DNA of 59,312 nucleotides, taken from NCBI GenBank assembly GCA_905221605.1, contig CAJNDS010002314.1, forward strand, positions 428,678 through 487,989, written 5' to 3'. Of this stretch, positions 19,567-30,983 are shown piece by piece (positions within the stretch are counted from its first letter, which is position 1; each line of letters opens with the position of its first letter). The notes under the pieces were generated by a model. That model did no database searches. It was not told the origin of the DNA and saw only the letters and a list, made by a program, of their open reading frames with translations. The stretch comes from Symbiodinium natans (Eukaryota > Sar > Dinophyceae > Suessiales > Symbiodiniaceae). The position numbers and the translations under genes were made by a program.

Positions 19567-19765
19567 AAACCCTAAACCCTAAGCCCTAAACCCTAAACCC
19601 TAAGCCCTAAACCCTAAACTACCCTAAACCCTAAACCCTAAACCCTAAACCCTAAACCCTAAACCCTAAACCCTAAACCCTAAACCCTAAACCCTAAACC
19701 CTGAACCCTGAACCCTGAACCCTAAACCCTAAACCCTAAACCCTAAACCCTAACCCTAAACCCCA
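19567..19765 (-). repeat. CCCTAAA array, about 27 copies with CCCTAAG and CCCTGAA variants
   Basis: A long array. Three CCCTGAA copies cluster near 19705-19725 and two CCCTAAG copies lie near the left end. Confidence 0.93.
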
Positions 19766-20989
19766 AAAACCCCTAAACAGAGGGCCTTCGGCAAGTCTTT
19801 GGTCGGTGACTGATGTTGTGGGATCTGGAAGGCTGGACAATGCAACCCGTAAACCCCTAAACCCCTCAATCTCTAGATCCTTAAGCCCTAAATCCGAAAG
19901 CCCTAGTCCTTAAACCCCCAAATCCCTAATCCCTAAACACCTACACCCCTACACCCTAAACCCCAAACCCTCAACCCTAAACCCTGAACCCTAAACCCTA
20001 AACCCTAAACCCTAAACCCTAAACCCCATAGCCCTCAAACCATGATAAAACCTCAATAGAGCACAATCTGGGGCCATAGCTGTTCCGCCCACTCCGTGTC
20101 TCCGATCGCCTTCGGAGGGTTTAGGGTTTAGGGTTTAAGGTTTAGGGGTTTAGGGTTTAGGGTTTAGGGTTTAGGGTTTAGGGCTTAGGGTTTAGGATTT
20201 AGCATTTAGGGTTTAGGGTTTAGGGTTTCGGATTTAGGATTCAGGGCTAGGGTTTAGGGTTTAGGGCTTAGGGCTCAGTACCCTTTTGACCTTATGAACC
20301 CTGCACGCCCCTGAACGACCTGAACCTGGGTTTGCTCATGAGGGCCTAAGATCCTATCATTGGTTGCTGTAGGGTTTGTATAGGGTTCATGGGCTTCCTG
20401 CCAAAGACACCCTAAACCCTAAACCCTAAACCCTGAAACCCTGAAACCCTGAACCCTCCACCTGGATCTTGCCGTCATCGTTGGCCCGGTAGTGGACGCT
20501 GGCTGGATCCCAGGACCCGGTGTAGCAGAGGACCTTTTGAGATTGAGCTAAGGCGTTGGGGTTTAGGGTTGAGGGTTGAGGGTTTCGGGTTTAGGGTTTA
20601 GGGCTTAGGGTTTAGGGTTTAGGGGTTTAGGGCATAGGGCTTAGGGCTTCGGGCTTCGGGCTTAGGGCTTAGGGCTCAGGGCTTAGGGCTTTGGTTTTCT
20701 TGTTTTTAGGAGGGAGGGGGGGGGGGGGGAGGATTCCAACTTGCGGGTACCCCTCTTGAATACCCCATAAAGCTAGAAAGAGCTGTTTCAAGAAAGCTGC
20801 GGCCCAACAAGGGGCCATCTTTTCTTTCCTTTGCTTCAAGCCTCGGGTTGCAGGGCTGAAAGCTTATTGGATTCAGGGCTTACATTTTACAATGGACCCT
20901 ACCAGAACGAGTGGCGCGCACAAGGCTAGTAGAAAAAGCACCGTTTTGCTATATGTTGCTGTTGGTTGTTGTCCTTGACTTTTGATGTT

Positions 20990-21075
20990 TCTATCACTTC
21001 AATAATGATCATAATAATAATACGAATAACAATAACAATAATAGCAAAACAAACAAAATCACAAAAAAAAAATCC
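20990..21075. repeat. AT-rich simple sequence (ATAATA / AACAATA)
   Basis: A short low-complexity AT stretch in the 20750-21200 island, ending in an A run. The minus-strand 82-codon frame owes its Ile-rich segment to this repeat and is not called a gene. Confidence 0.75.
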
Positions 21076-21237
21076 CCCCTTAAGCGTCCTTTCTTTAGCA
21101 TCGCCACAGAGTCGAAACGAGTGTCCACGGGCTCCATGAACTCGGCTTACCGAATTTCGGCCGAGGACAGACAAGCTCGGAACCCGAAGCCACGCTAAAG
21201 GGTTGAAAAACAGGGTTTAGGGTTTAGGGTTTAGGGT

Positions 21238-21269
<32 letters not shown>

Positions 21270-21459
21270 GGTTTAGGGTTTAGGGTTTAGGGTCGTGCAT
21301 CTCTCGCAGCCGGGAAAGACGCGTCCCCAGACCCCACGCAGCCTCGCAAGAACATTTCGCGCGACACACCCTCAATCCAAAGCCACCCAAAGCCCTGTAC
21401 CCCCGTGGCCCAAACCGAAACCCTAAACCCCTAAACCTTAACCCTATTACAGAGGCAGG

Positions 21460-21590
21460 GTGTACATATATATAAATATGTATGTATATATGCATGTTTG
21501 TTTATCTATTCCTTTAATCCTCGATTTATCTATTTAGCTTTTCATGTATTTTGTCTATATATATATATATGTATATATCAGGGCAGGTGT
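21460..21590. repeat. TA/TATG-rich simple sequence
   Basis: ATATATA and GTATGTATATATG words flank a T-rich stretch. The small frames crossing it are composition artefacts. Confidence 0.75.
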
Positions 21591-22086
21591 AGGAGAGGCC
21601 TTAAGCCCCAAAACAAAGCCCACCGACTCCCCTTCCTGTGCCCAAGGCCCCGGGCGGCTGGGCGCACGGCGACGCCGGGCACAAAAGCGCCTTTCTTGAA
21701 CCTCGCTCGAGGGCAACCTTAAGGCCAAAACCCTAGAGTCAAAAAAGCTGCAGGGGTTTAGGGTGTAGGGTTTAGGGTGTAGGGTTTAGGGTGTAGGGTT
21801 TAGGATTTCGGGCTTAGGGTTTAGGGTTGAGGGTTTGGGGTTTAGGGTTTAGGGTTTAGGGTTTAGGATTTAGGGTCTAGGGTTGAGGGTTGAGGGTTGA
21901 GGGTTTAGGGTTTAGGGTTTAGGGTTTAGGGTTTAGGGTTTAGGGGAACCCCAAAGCTCGCAACCCCTACAAATTCAAACGTGGGGAGGTAGGGGGCGAA
22001 GGCTGATCACATAAATGCCCTGAACATAACAGCTCGAACACTGACCCCGTCAACAGCCCTAAACCCCCGTGATCCCCCAAATAACT

Positions 22087-22173
22087 TGGGATATTCCCCC
22101 CATTTTTCTAGCAGTCCTTAGCAGGGATTCTAGTACCCCGATTATCATCCCTCTTAAGGACTGTTCGTATAAG
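22087..22173. repeat. dispersed palindromic element family A, copy 2
   Basis: GGGATATTCCCCC, CTAGCAGTCCTTAG and TAGTACCCCGATTATCATCC are followed by CTTAAGGACTGTTCGTATAAG and GGTGAACGTCC. Arms and order match copy 1 at 6500-6655 and the copy at 54212-54306. Confidence 0.75.
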
Positions 22174-23267
22174 GGTGAACGTCCGAACCTAGAAGCCAAC
22201 AACCCGGGAGGCCAAAACCCGAAACTCCCTCAACCCTAAACTCTACCAAGCCCTCGGCCTTCAACCCTCAACCCTAACCCCCCCCCCCCCCCCCCAACAA
22301 AAAAAAAAAAAAAAAACAACCCAACCAAAAAACAACCAAAAACAACAACATCCCAAAACCAAAAAAACAGGATAACCCTAAACGCTGCACGCTAAACCCC
22401 AGAATCCCAACAAAAGCTTCCTGAGCCCGGCTTGACCCACTGCTTGGCTGAGTGGTGCTTGAGAGCCCTTTGAAAATTATCTATGAATAGGTTCCCTTCA
22501 ACAAGGGAAGGGAAATCCAAATAAACCCTAAACCCTAAACCCTAAACCCTAAACCCTAAACCCTAAACCCTAAACCCTAAACCAGTTAGGGGCGTCTGAG
22601 GGCTCCGACTCCAGGAGGCTCTCCCCGTTGCTGGTGGTGCCCTGGGAAATTCAGAATTTTCATCTTGGGGCTTGAAGGGCGTAGGGTTTAGGGTTTAGGG
22701 TTTAGGGTTTGGGGTTTAGGGTTTGGGGTTGAGGGTTTAGGGTTTGGGCTTTAGGGTTTGGGGTTTAGGGTTTGGGGTTTGAGGTTGAGGGTTTAGGGCT
22801 TTGAGCGGAGTTGAGAGTTGGGTTTTGGGCTTTTTGGGGGGTTCGGGCTGCGGAAGCCCTGAACCCTAAACCCTAAACCCCAAACCCCTAAACCCCTCCT
22901 AAAACCGCTAGAGCCCCTAAACCCTAAACCCTAAACCCCAAACTAACCCAGCTCGGGCCTCTGGAAACAGCAGCAGTGGTTGCTTGCCATGCTTCCAGGA
23001 GGCCACGTGGTCCTGAGCATTCGGGCTTAGGGTGTAGGGTTTGGGGTTTAGGGTTTAGGGTTTAGGGTTTAGGACTGAGGCTCAAAAAAAAGCACAACAG
23101 GCTCAAGACAAGAACCAGCCCCAAGAATTGCCCCCTCCCAAACCCAACCCGAACCAAGTCGTTTCCATCACATACTCCGGACATTTCATACTGCTTGCTT
23201 CCGGCTCTGGGGTTAAGGGTTTAGGGGTCTGGGCTTGTAGGGTTGACAGCACTTGCTGAACTCATTC

Positions 23268-23385
23268 TAAGGGGGTTTCCGAAAATTCGGGTACCTTGCT
23301 GGGGCCCTGATTAGAAGGGAATCTTACTATGGTGGGGTCTTTTTTCAGGGGTCCCCTAAACCCTAAACCCTAAACCCCCCCATAG
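23268..23385 (+). repeat. dispersed element family B, copy 4
   Basis: GGGGGTTTCCGAAAATTCGG, GTACCTTGCTGGGGCCCTGA, ATCTTACTATGGTGGGGTC and GGGGTCCCCTAAACCC follow the family order. The right end passes directly into CCCTAAA repeats. Confidence 0.68.
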
Positions 23386-23488
23386 GGATACTAGGGTGAA
23401 GCCCTCAGCCCTGAACCCTTCCCCTTTTTCCCCACGAGCTCGCGGCTTCAATGGCCTTGATGGTGGCCTTAGGAGAGGACGGCTTCGG

Positions 23489-23778
23489 GTTAGGGTTTAG
23501 GGTTTAGGGTTTAGGGTTTAGGGTGTAGGGTGTAGGGTGTAGGGTTTAGGGTTTAGGGTTTAGGGTTTAGGGTTTAGGGTTTAGGGTTTAGGGTTTAGGG
23601 TTTAGGGTTTAGGGTTTAGGGTTTGGGGTTTGGGGTTTGGGGTTTAGGGTTTAGGGTTTAGGGCTTAGGGTTTAGGGTTTGGAGTTTGGGGTTTGGGGTT
23701 TGGCGTTTAGCGTTTAGGGTTTAGGGTTTATAGGGTTTATAGGGTTTATAGGGTTTATAGGGTTTATAGGGTTTAGGT
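23489..23778 (+). repeat. TTTAGGG array ending in a nine-base TTTATAGGG array
   Basis: About 30 copies with local runs of TGTAGGG, TTTGGGG and CTTAGGG. The array ends at 23725-23775 with about six copies of TTTATAGGG, a two-base-longer variant amplified in tandem. Confidence 0.93.
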
Positions 23779-24430
23779 GCTAGGGGTGAGGGGTTCGGTG
23801 TTTAAATTTCAGCCAAAACGCCACGGTTCTCGATACGACTGGCAGCAGAAGACTAAATTCAGCCCTCTTCTGCAAGCGCCAGCTGCCACGCCCCGCGCCT
23901 GCAGCAGCCCCTGAAAGGCTTAGATGACACTCCCTTGACAAGCTTAGATGACAGGGGTTTGCGGTTTGGGGTTGAGGCTTTAGGGGTTTAGGGTTTTCGG
24001 GTTCCGAGCTCCAAGACGCCCTTAAACTCATCAAAGCTGAACTTGCATCCGAAGCCCGGCACCCTAAACCCCTTTTCAAGCCCCCAAGCGTTCCCCCAAC
24101 AGCCATGGACATTTAGGTCCGGGGCTGCTTACATACGGTTTACATAGGGTTTGCGTAGGGCTTAAGGGTTTTCATATGTTTTCATAGGGTTTACAATGGG
24201 TTTAGGGCTTAGGGTTTAAGGGTTAAGGGTTAAGGGTTAAGGGTTTAGGGTTTAGGCTTAGGGTTCTGCTTGCATAAAGGACCAGGCTCCCGGCCGATCT
24301 CGACTTTGGATCACTTCGGTCCACCTTTGGTTTAGGGTTTAGGGTTTAGGGTTTAGGGTTTAGGGTTGAGGCTTTAGGGTTTAGGGTTTGGGGTTTGGGG
24401 TTTGTTTAGGGTTTAGGGTTTAGGGTTTGC

Positions 24431-25263
24431 CAGTATAGCTGGCGGTTTGGGACCCCCACCCCCCAGGAACCCGCCCAAAACCCCAACTTCTAAACTCGAT
24501 TTGAGACTTTCCTCTCTCCTACACGGTCCCCCCTCAGCCCCAGATTTTCTAAACCCGATTAGAATTCCGAGCCTTGGAAACTCGCCCAATGGCCATTTTG
24601 AATTATGTTGGACCCTTTTTGCCCTTTCCAGACCTCCCGGGGCCCGCGGTAAACAGATGTGTTTGCAAAGCGCCGCTTGGAAACAAATTGTTTTTTCCCG
24701 TGTTTGACAGGTCTTGCGGGTCTTTGCAGCCTCCAACGCCCTTTGAAAATCATTTAGATTCTTGTAGAAACGCTTTAAGCATCCATGTAAAAAGCTATTC
24801 AAAAAAAAACCTCTTAATTACTTTTTACAAGTGCTGAAAACCTTTCTACGGACCTTCTAATAAACGTCGTTACAAGAATTCTGCTTACTCTGTAAAACCT
24901 TTGAAAAATCTCCTCAGCACCTTTCCAGTACTCGCTAACAAGGCCAAAAACTCCATATAAAGGCTTCGTGAATTTCGCTGGTGGGTCATGGTAGGTGACC
25001 TTTGAAAGAAGCCGAGTAACCTGTGCATGTTACTCTGGCTTGGGTGTTGCCGCTGTGTGTGCTGGGACTGTTTGGTGAAGGTTTCTTGTGCTGTGAGCCA
25101 GAGTGGTACTTGGGAGCGAGCACGAATCATATTTCATATCTGGTCTGCTCTGCCAACTACGCAGCAACTGTGTGTGGTCGCATGCTGCATGTTCTTCATC
25201 ATTTAGCGCTTAGCTTAGTTTGCATTTGCAGGCGCGCAGCTGTTGTTCTTTTTCCGAGCGCGT
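24431..25263. other. non-telomeric island left of the zinc-binding gene, no gene called
   Basis: Complex sequence follows the last TTTAGGG block. A 129-codon minus frame (24413-24802) and a 128-codon plus frame (25023-25409) exist. The first has no recognisable domain, and the second overlaps the better-supported minus-strand gene. Part of this segment may be the 3' untranslated region of that gene. Confidence 0.45.
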
Positions 25264-26086
25264 TCACATTTCTAGTGGTCGCTTTCTTTGCCCTTTTGGC
25301 AAGGCGCTTTTGGGCTTTGCTTGGCCGTGCTTGCAGTGTCGTTGCGGCAGGTCGGGCAGAGACGCACGGCTCTTCTTGCCACTGTCCTTACACTGGCGGC
25401 ACGCGCTGATGCCGTTTATGCGGGCGTTGCCCATGGCGCAGTTGAGACAGTTTTGTCTGTCATCTTTGCGACCTGCGCTGATTTGCAGCGATGCGCTGAT
25501 TGGCAGGGATTCTTTGCAGCTTTTGCAAGAAAACCAGCCCTTGCGGGTCCATGCCTCACTTCGATGGCATCGTGCGGCATGGTGAGCATGGTGCTGGAGG
25601 AAGTCCTTCGCCGGGCAGGTCTCGCGGCAGACGCTGCAGGTGAGGGTAGGCTTGGCCTTCACGCAGGTCACGCACTGCCGGAGGCGGTCAGCGTCCTCTT
25701 GCGTGAGCTGGGCTCGCGGGAAGGCGTCCTCGATCTTCTCCAGTTTGCAGGCCGCGCAGGACTCCGGAAATACTTCGAACGCGTCGAGATCACCTGGTAA
25801 AACGAAATGCAATTCAACACACAACCACGTTGAGACAACCAAACAAAGCAAGCCTGCATATTCGGATGCCCCCGCAGCACCTCGGAAAGGCTAACTCACA
25901 AGCTGCTCCAGGCAAACTGACCTGACACATGCCCTTTATACTCAAGTCTCCGACAACAGGTCTCTGTCCGAAACCCAAGCGCGGGAGCTTCGTCCCCTGA
26001 AGCATCACCAACAAAAAGCAAAGGCACAAAAACACCAGTATCAAACGAGCCTTCGGCAAGGACTTCACGAGCCGTGCACGACACAT
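25264..26086 (-). CDS. multi-CxxC zinc-binding protein, two exons
   Basis: A predicted protein of about 238 residues from exon 1 (26086-25900) and exon 2 (25793-25264). The intron (25899-25794, 106 bases) starts GTGAGT and ends ACCAG. It keeps the reading frame by splitting a Cys codon, while the unspliced frame would hit stops. The N-terminus MCRARLVKSLPKARLILVFL plus a hydrophobic continuation looks like a signal peptide or anchor. Exon 2 holds paired Cys knuckles: CAAC...CVTC, CSVC...HHAHHAARC, CKSC...CLNC and CRQC, then a Lys/Arg-rich tail. Each module has the pattern CxxC, a conserved Phe or Leu, an Arg, then CxxC, reminiscent of Stc1-like zinc fingers; this family assignment is tentative. 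Such modules bind zinc and often nucleic acid or protein. The start is uncertain because the frame is open upstream to 26242. I see no partner genes nearby. Confidence 0.55.
25794..25899 (-). other. predicted spliceosomal intron
   Basis: The donor is GTGAGTTAG after ...GCAGCTT. The acceptor is TTTTACCAG before GTGATCTC. The length of 106 bases is not a multiple of three, and removal joins two frames without a stop. This is the only well-formed intron I could support in the window. Confidence 0.5.
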
Positions 26087-26533
26087 GACTAAGTTCACAG
26101 GAGTTTGCCAAGGTAAAAATACGTGCAGCACCCTCAACCATGCACACACTGTACAGCGCAGTTCAGGTCGGGGCCAAATGTGCCAACACAAATACGCACA
26201 GCAGCAACATGTTTGCAACAAGCTAACAAGAGACACAAGCAATTACTGTCAGATAAGATTGCAAAGTAAAGTACCATCTGTATGCGAAAATGCATGGACT
26301 GTACACGAAGGTGCCAGACCCTACAAAACGGGTGGAGTTTTTTTTTGGGTCTTTTTTTTTTTTTTTTGGCCATTTTTTTTTTTGGTCGATTTCCTTGGTT
26401 TTCTCTAGGAAAAACCCTACTTTCCTTACATTTTGGACGGATTTTCTGTCATTTCCCTGAGGTTTTCGTTGGTTTTTCATAGGGAAAAACCTATTTTTTT
26501 ACATTTTGGACGGATTTCCTGTAATTTCCCTTA

Positions 26534-28140
26534 GGTTGAAGCACGCTCTGCACGGCTTAAAAAAAGCGGGGGGGTTGGGGGGGGCGCAGCCCCCCCCATT
26601 TGCAAACACAATGCACACACGATGTTTTTCAACTAGTTTCTTGGGCTTTGAAGCACGCTTGGTACAGCTTAAAAGAAGCGGGGGGGTTGGGGGGGGCGCA
26701 GCCCCCCCCATTTGCAATGCTCACACGATGTTTTTCAACTAGTTTCTTGGGTTGGGAAGCACGCTTGGTACGGCTTAAAAGAAGCAGGGGGGGTTGGGGG
26801 GGGGCGCAGCCACCCCCCATTTGCAAACACCCTGCTCACATGATGGGTGTCAACAAGTTTCTTGGGCTTTGAAGCGCGCTCTGCACGGCTTAAAAAACAA
26901 AAAAAAGCGGGGGGGTTGGGGGGGGCGCAGCCCCCCCCATTTGCAAACACAATGCTCACACGATGCTTTTCAACTAGTTTCTTGGGCTTTGAAGCACGCT
27001 TGGTACGACTTAAAAGAAGCGGGGGGGGTTGGGGGAAAACACCTCTCCCCCCCCCCCATTTGCAAACACCCTGCTCACATGACGGGCGTCAACAAGTTTC
27101 TTGGGCTTTGAAGCACGCTCTGCACGGCTTGAAAAAAAAACGAGGTTTTCGTTGGTTTTTCCTAAGGAAACCCTCTTCTGATTACATTTTGGACGGATTT
27201 CGTCAAACGTCAAAGCGCACGTTGCTTTTCCTTAGTTTGTCCTAGGGAAAACCCTATTTGGTTCGTTTTCTTGGTTTCTATCATTCCCTCTATATTTTCA
27301 TCGGATTCATACTTTTTTTTCAACTAGTTTCTCGGGCTTTGAAGCACGCTTGGTACGGCTTAACAGAAGCGGGGGGGCGGTTGGGGGGGCGCAGCCCCCC
27401 CCCCCATTTGCAAACACCCTGCTCACATGATGGGTGTCAACAAATTTCTTGGGCTTTGAAGCACGCTCTGCACGGCTTAAAAAAAGCGGGGGGGTTGGGG
27501 GGGGCGCAGCCCCCCCCCATTTGCAAACACAATGCACACACGATGTTTTTCAACTAGTTTCTTGGGCTTTGAAGCACGCTTGGTACAGCTTAAAAGAAGC
27601 GGGGGGGTTGGGGGGGGCGCAGCCCCCCCCATTTGCAATGCTCACACGATGTTTTTCAACTAGTTTCTTGGGTTGGGAAGCACGCTTGGTACGGCTTAAA
27701 AGAAGCGGGGGGGGTTGGGGGGGGCGCAGCCTCCCCCCATTTGCAAACACCCTGCTCACATGATGGGTGTCAACAAGTTTCTTGGGCTTTGAAGCACGCT
27801 CTGCACGGCTTAAAAAAAGCGGGGGGGTTGGGGGGGGCGCAGCCCCCCCCATTTGCAAACACACTGCTCACACGATGTTTTTCAACTAGTTTCTTGGGCT
27901 TTGAAGCACGCTTGGTACGGCTTAAAAGAAGCGGGGGGGGTTGGGGGGGGCGCAGCCCCCCCCCCCATTTGCAAACACCCTGCTCACATGATGGGTGTCA
28001 ACAAGTTTCTTGGGCGTTGAAGCACGCTCTGCACGGCTTTAAAAAAAAGAGCGGGGGGTTGGGGGGGGCGCAGCCCCCCCCATTTGCAAACACAATGCTC
28101 ACACGATGTTTTTCAACTAGTTTCTTGGGCTTCGAAGCAC
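26534..28140 (+). repeat. higher-order satellite, about 115-bp units with GC hairpin
   Basis: Units begin GAAGCACGCT at about 26534, 26648, 26754, 26868, 26988, 27108, then after a spacer at 27340, 27457, 27569, 27675, 27790, 27901 and 28018. Type A has CTTGGTACGGC preceded by TTCAACTAGTTTCTTGGGC; type B has CTCTGCACGGC preceded by GTCAACAAGTTTCTTGGGC; A' is an A unit with GTTGGGAAGC. The order B-A-A'-B-A-B from 26534 recurs from 27457, about 923 bp later, so a six-unit block was duplicated. Nearly every unit holds a GGGGGGC-GCA-GCCCCCC stem-loop. The long plus and minus frames here (up to 230 codons) come from the repeat. Confidence 0.9.
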
Positions 28141-28306
28141 GTTTCCTTTCTTCCTTCCTTGCTTCCTTCCTTTCTTCCTTTCTTCCTTCCTTGTTTCCTT
28201 CCTTTCTTCCTTCCCTCCTTTCTTCCTTCCTTCCTTCCTTCCTTCCTTCCTTGTTTTCTTCCTTTCTTTCATCCTTCCTTCCTTCCTTTCTTTCCTTCTT
28301 TCCTTC
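28140..28306 (+). repeat. TTCC/TTTC pyrimidine microsatellite
   Basis: About 165 bases of CTTCCTTCCTTT-type sequence, pure pyrimidine except for rare G and A. The mirror-like sequence could adopt a triplex structure. Confidence 0.92.
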
Positions 28307-29127
28307 TAAAACGTACCAGAAATAACGCTTTCCTATGAAACCACAGAGAAATTACTGTTTTTCGTACCAAAAACCACGAAAATGCATCAAATCCTTTAAA
28401 AATATGGAGGGAATGGTGGTTTTCTTAGGAAAAACCAAGAAAATCGACCAAAAAAAAAAAAAAAGGCCCAAAAAAAAAAAAAAAAAAGACCCAAAAAAAT
28501 AGGCCCTCCGTTTAGGGTGTAGGGTTTAGGGTTTAGGGTTTAGGGTTTAGGGTTTAGGGTTTAGGGTTTAGGGTTTAGGGTTTAGGGTTCAGAGTTAAGG
28601 GCTTAGGGTTTCAGAGATGCAGCATGGGTACATTTGCTCCAGCGACACTCAAGCATGAGACGTGCGCTGGCGTCCGGTGCCGTACGTGCAACCGACAACC
28701 ATCTAAGGGTGTTGTTGGTGTGAGGTTTTGAACCCTAAACCCCACACCCAAACCCGAAACCCCAAACCTCAGACCCTCACTCACCCAAACCAAGCCCGAA
28801 ACCCCAAAAGCATGCACTCGGCCCTTGTGCGGGTCCTCCTGCATCATTGCACGCCGATGTTTCCAGCCAAGAGAACCTGGGATCTGCGAGGGGGTTTGGG
28901 GATTTCGGGGGCTGTAGGGAGTTTAGAGGCGTTGGCAATGAGTACAGGGCTCAGGGAATTTAAGGAGTTTGTTTGGGGAGTTTAGGTTGGTTTGAAAGCT
29001 TAGGGTTAGGGGTTTAAGAGGCTATCGTTCCCAAACCCTAAACTGCCCTAAACCCTAAACCCTAAACACCTCCAAGACTCATTTCACCAAAAGTGGCCAG
29101 GACGGAAGTTACAAAGCAATCCGCCTG

Positions 29128-29368
29128 GGGAGTTCCCCCTTATACTCACAGTCCTTAATAGGGATTATTGTACTTCCTGGGTTTAGGGTTTTAGGGTTTA
29201 GGGGTTAGGGTTTAGGGTTGAGGGTTTAGGGTTCAGGGTTTTGGGTTTAGGGTTTAGGGTTTTGGGTTTTGGGTTTTGGGTCCTTATACTAAGAGTCCTT
29301 CATTGTCATAGGGATTATAGTACCCCCAATTAGCATCCCTATGAAGGACTCTTAGCACAAGGGGGACA
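29128..29368. repeat. dispersed palindromic element family A, copy split by telomere repeats
   Basis: A left-arm fragment GGGAGTTCCCCCTTATACTC, CAGTCCTTAATAGGGATTAT (29128-29175) stops where TTTAGGG-type repeats begin. After about 100 bp a nearly complete copy (29281-29368) reads CCTTATACTAAGAGTCCTT, ATTATAGTACCCCC, then GAAGGACTCTTAGCACAAGG. Either two copies flank a telomeric block or one element was interrupted by it. Confidence 0.7.
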
Positions 29369-29507
29369 CAGGACACATCCGCCCTTTACCTCTGCGAATT
29401 CCGAAAGGAACACAAGAACCCGGGCACCCCTAGCCCGCAAACCCCAAAAACCATAACTACTAGTTGCTTTAGAACCCCCCCCCCCCCACCAAAAAAAAAC
29501 AAATACT

Positions 29508-29575
29508 GGTATTCCCTGTATTTCCTTATAAGGAAGAATATTTGTTTTGGGGGGGTTCTTCAGCAAATAGTGGAT
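29508..29575. repeat. dispersed element family D, copy 2
   Basis: CCTTATAAGGAAGAATATTT and GGGGTTCTTCAGCAAATAGT match 6788-6840. It follows a C run and an A run. Confidence 0.55.
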
Positions 29576-30983
29576 AAACCCCCCGCAACCTGAATCTTGG
29601 AACTCCATGAAACCGAGAAACCCTAAAAACCCAGAGAGAAGCAACAACTCAAAACCCCCTAAAACCGCTATAGCCCCTAAACCCTAAACCCTGAAACCAC
29701 GTAACCCATAAACCTCAAAACCCAAATCCTTAAACAATGACACCCTTAAACCCCTAAACCCTGAAACCTTGCAGCCCCTAAAACCGTAAACAGTATAGCC
29801 CCCTAAAGCCCCTAAACCCTGAAACCATGAAACCCCCGAAGCCCTGAAACCCTAAACCCTGAAACCCTGAAAACCCTTAACCCTACAGCCCCTAAATCCA
29901 CAAGACCCTACACACTGAACTCTAAACCCTAAACCCTGAAACCCTGAAAACCCTAAAACTTAAACCCCAAACCCTAAACCCTAAACCCCAAACCCCAAAC
30001 CCTAAACCCCAAACCCTAAACCTTAAACTCCCCAAGGACGGGTGGCCCCGGCCTGGCCGTCCAACGCACGCCCCCCGCCACGTAGCCTCGGCTGCGGGGG
30101 TTTGGGGCTTGAGTTTAGGGGCGTGGTTTGGGGTTAAGGGTTTACGGTTTAGGGTTTAGGGTTTAGGGCTTAGCGTTAGCTGCTTAGGGTTTAGGGGCGA
30201 GGGGGGGTAGGGTTTTGGGGGCTTAGGGTTTAGGGTTCGTGGTCACGCTTTAGAGGTTTAGGGTTTTGGGGGTTACCCTAAACCCTACACCCTAAACCCT
30301 AAACCCCAAGAACTCGAATGCATTGCACGTGCGGGTGCCCACTTGCACACTCAGACGGCCCAATGCCCCTTCATTCAGATCTGGATCCCTTGGTTTAGGG
30401 TTTCGGGTTTAGGAATTGTAGGTTTAGGGTTTAGGGTTTAGGATTCAGGGTTCAGGGTTAGGATTTCTCAGTGGTGATTCAGGGAATCAGGTACCCTTTA
30501 TACCCAATTGGATTCATTCGAGCTTCTAGGAAACACCGAAAGGTTTTTGAAATCGCTGCACCCCACAGCACTCTTAACTCACATTCACATGCTATAGCCT
30601 AAAGACAAAACCAAATCCTTCTACACCAAGACCCTAAACCCCAAACCCCGAAAACACCAAAACCCCCAAACCCAAAACCCCGAACCGTAAACACCCCACC
30701 CCCCTGTACCCCTACGAAAGGGGTCGGAATAATTACTAGTAGCATTCCGTTGTGCTAAGTTTATAGGTATACTATAATAACCTCCAAAACCCTAAACCCT
30801 AAAACCCTAAACCCGAAACCCTAAACCCTAAACCCTAAACCCTAACGCATCATTAAGCCCCCTGTACCCCTACAGTAAGTTGCTGCTGGCAACCCAAAGC
30901 CAGGCCCAGTCCGGTCGCAGCGGTGGAGATGGAAAAGGCATGGGGCCACTGCGCCTGGGGTTTAGGGTTTAGGGTTTAGGGTT

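Larger units (their letters stand above)
16680..24430. repeat. telomere-repeat mosaic with short islands (region 2)
   Basis: Main blocks lie near 16890-16985, 17110-17215, 17390-17480, 17571-17700, 17800-17890, 18256-18330, 18925-18976, 19083-19150, 19390-19480, 19567-19760, 19970-20030, 20118-20280, 20410-20450, 20560-20690, 21212-21292, 21755-21945, 22522-22582, 22684-22800, 22920-22945, 23030-23075, 23489-23775 and 24330-24430, in both orientations. Islands between them, for example 18340-18480, 18980-19080, 19160-19380, 20290-20400, 20750-21200, 21290-21420, 21600-21720, 22590-22680 and 23780-24060, show no gene I can support. Confidence 0.9.
26326..28513. mobile_element. 2.2-kb element with about 85-bp inverted ends, non-coding
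   Basis: The left end (26326-26410) reads AAACGG, a T run, GGGTC, a T run, GGCC, a T run, then GGTCGATTTCCTTGGTTTTC. The right end (28425-28513) is its reverse complement with indels in the A/T runs: GAAAATCGACC, an A run, GGCCC, an A run, GACCC, CCGTTT. Between them lie a higher-order satellite, copies of an ACATTTTGGACGGATTT word (26433, 26499, 27184) and a TTCC microsatellite. No transposase is visible. It looks like a non-autonomous inverted-end element expanded by tandem repeats. No clear target duplication was found. The right end touches TTTAGGG repeats. Confidence 0.65.

Noticed and set aside
25288-25800. A 170-codon plus-strand frame
   Set aside because: It is the antisense of the Cys-rich minus-strand exon, which has the better protein pattern and matched splice sites.
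27633-28325. A 230-codon plus-strand open frame and companions on both strands at 26.5-28.3 kb
   Set aside because: The peptides repeat (FANT..TRCFSTSFLGFEAR, GGLGGAQPPP) in step with the 115-bp satellite, and frames are open on both strands. This is a by-product of the repeat.
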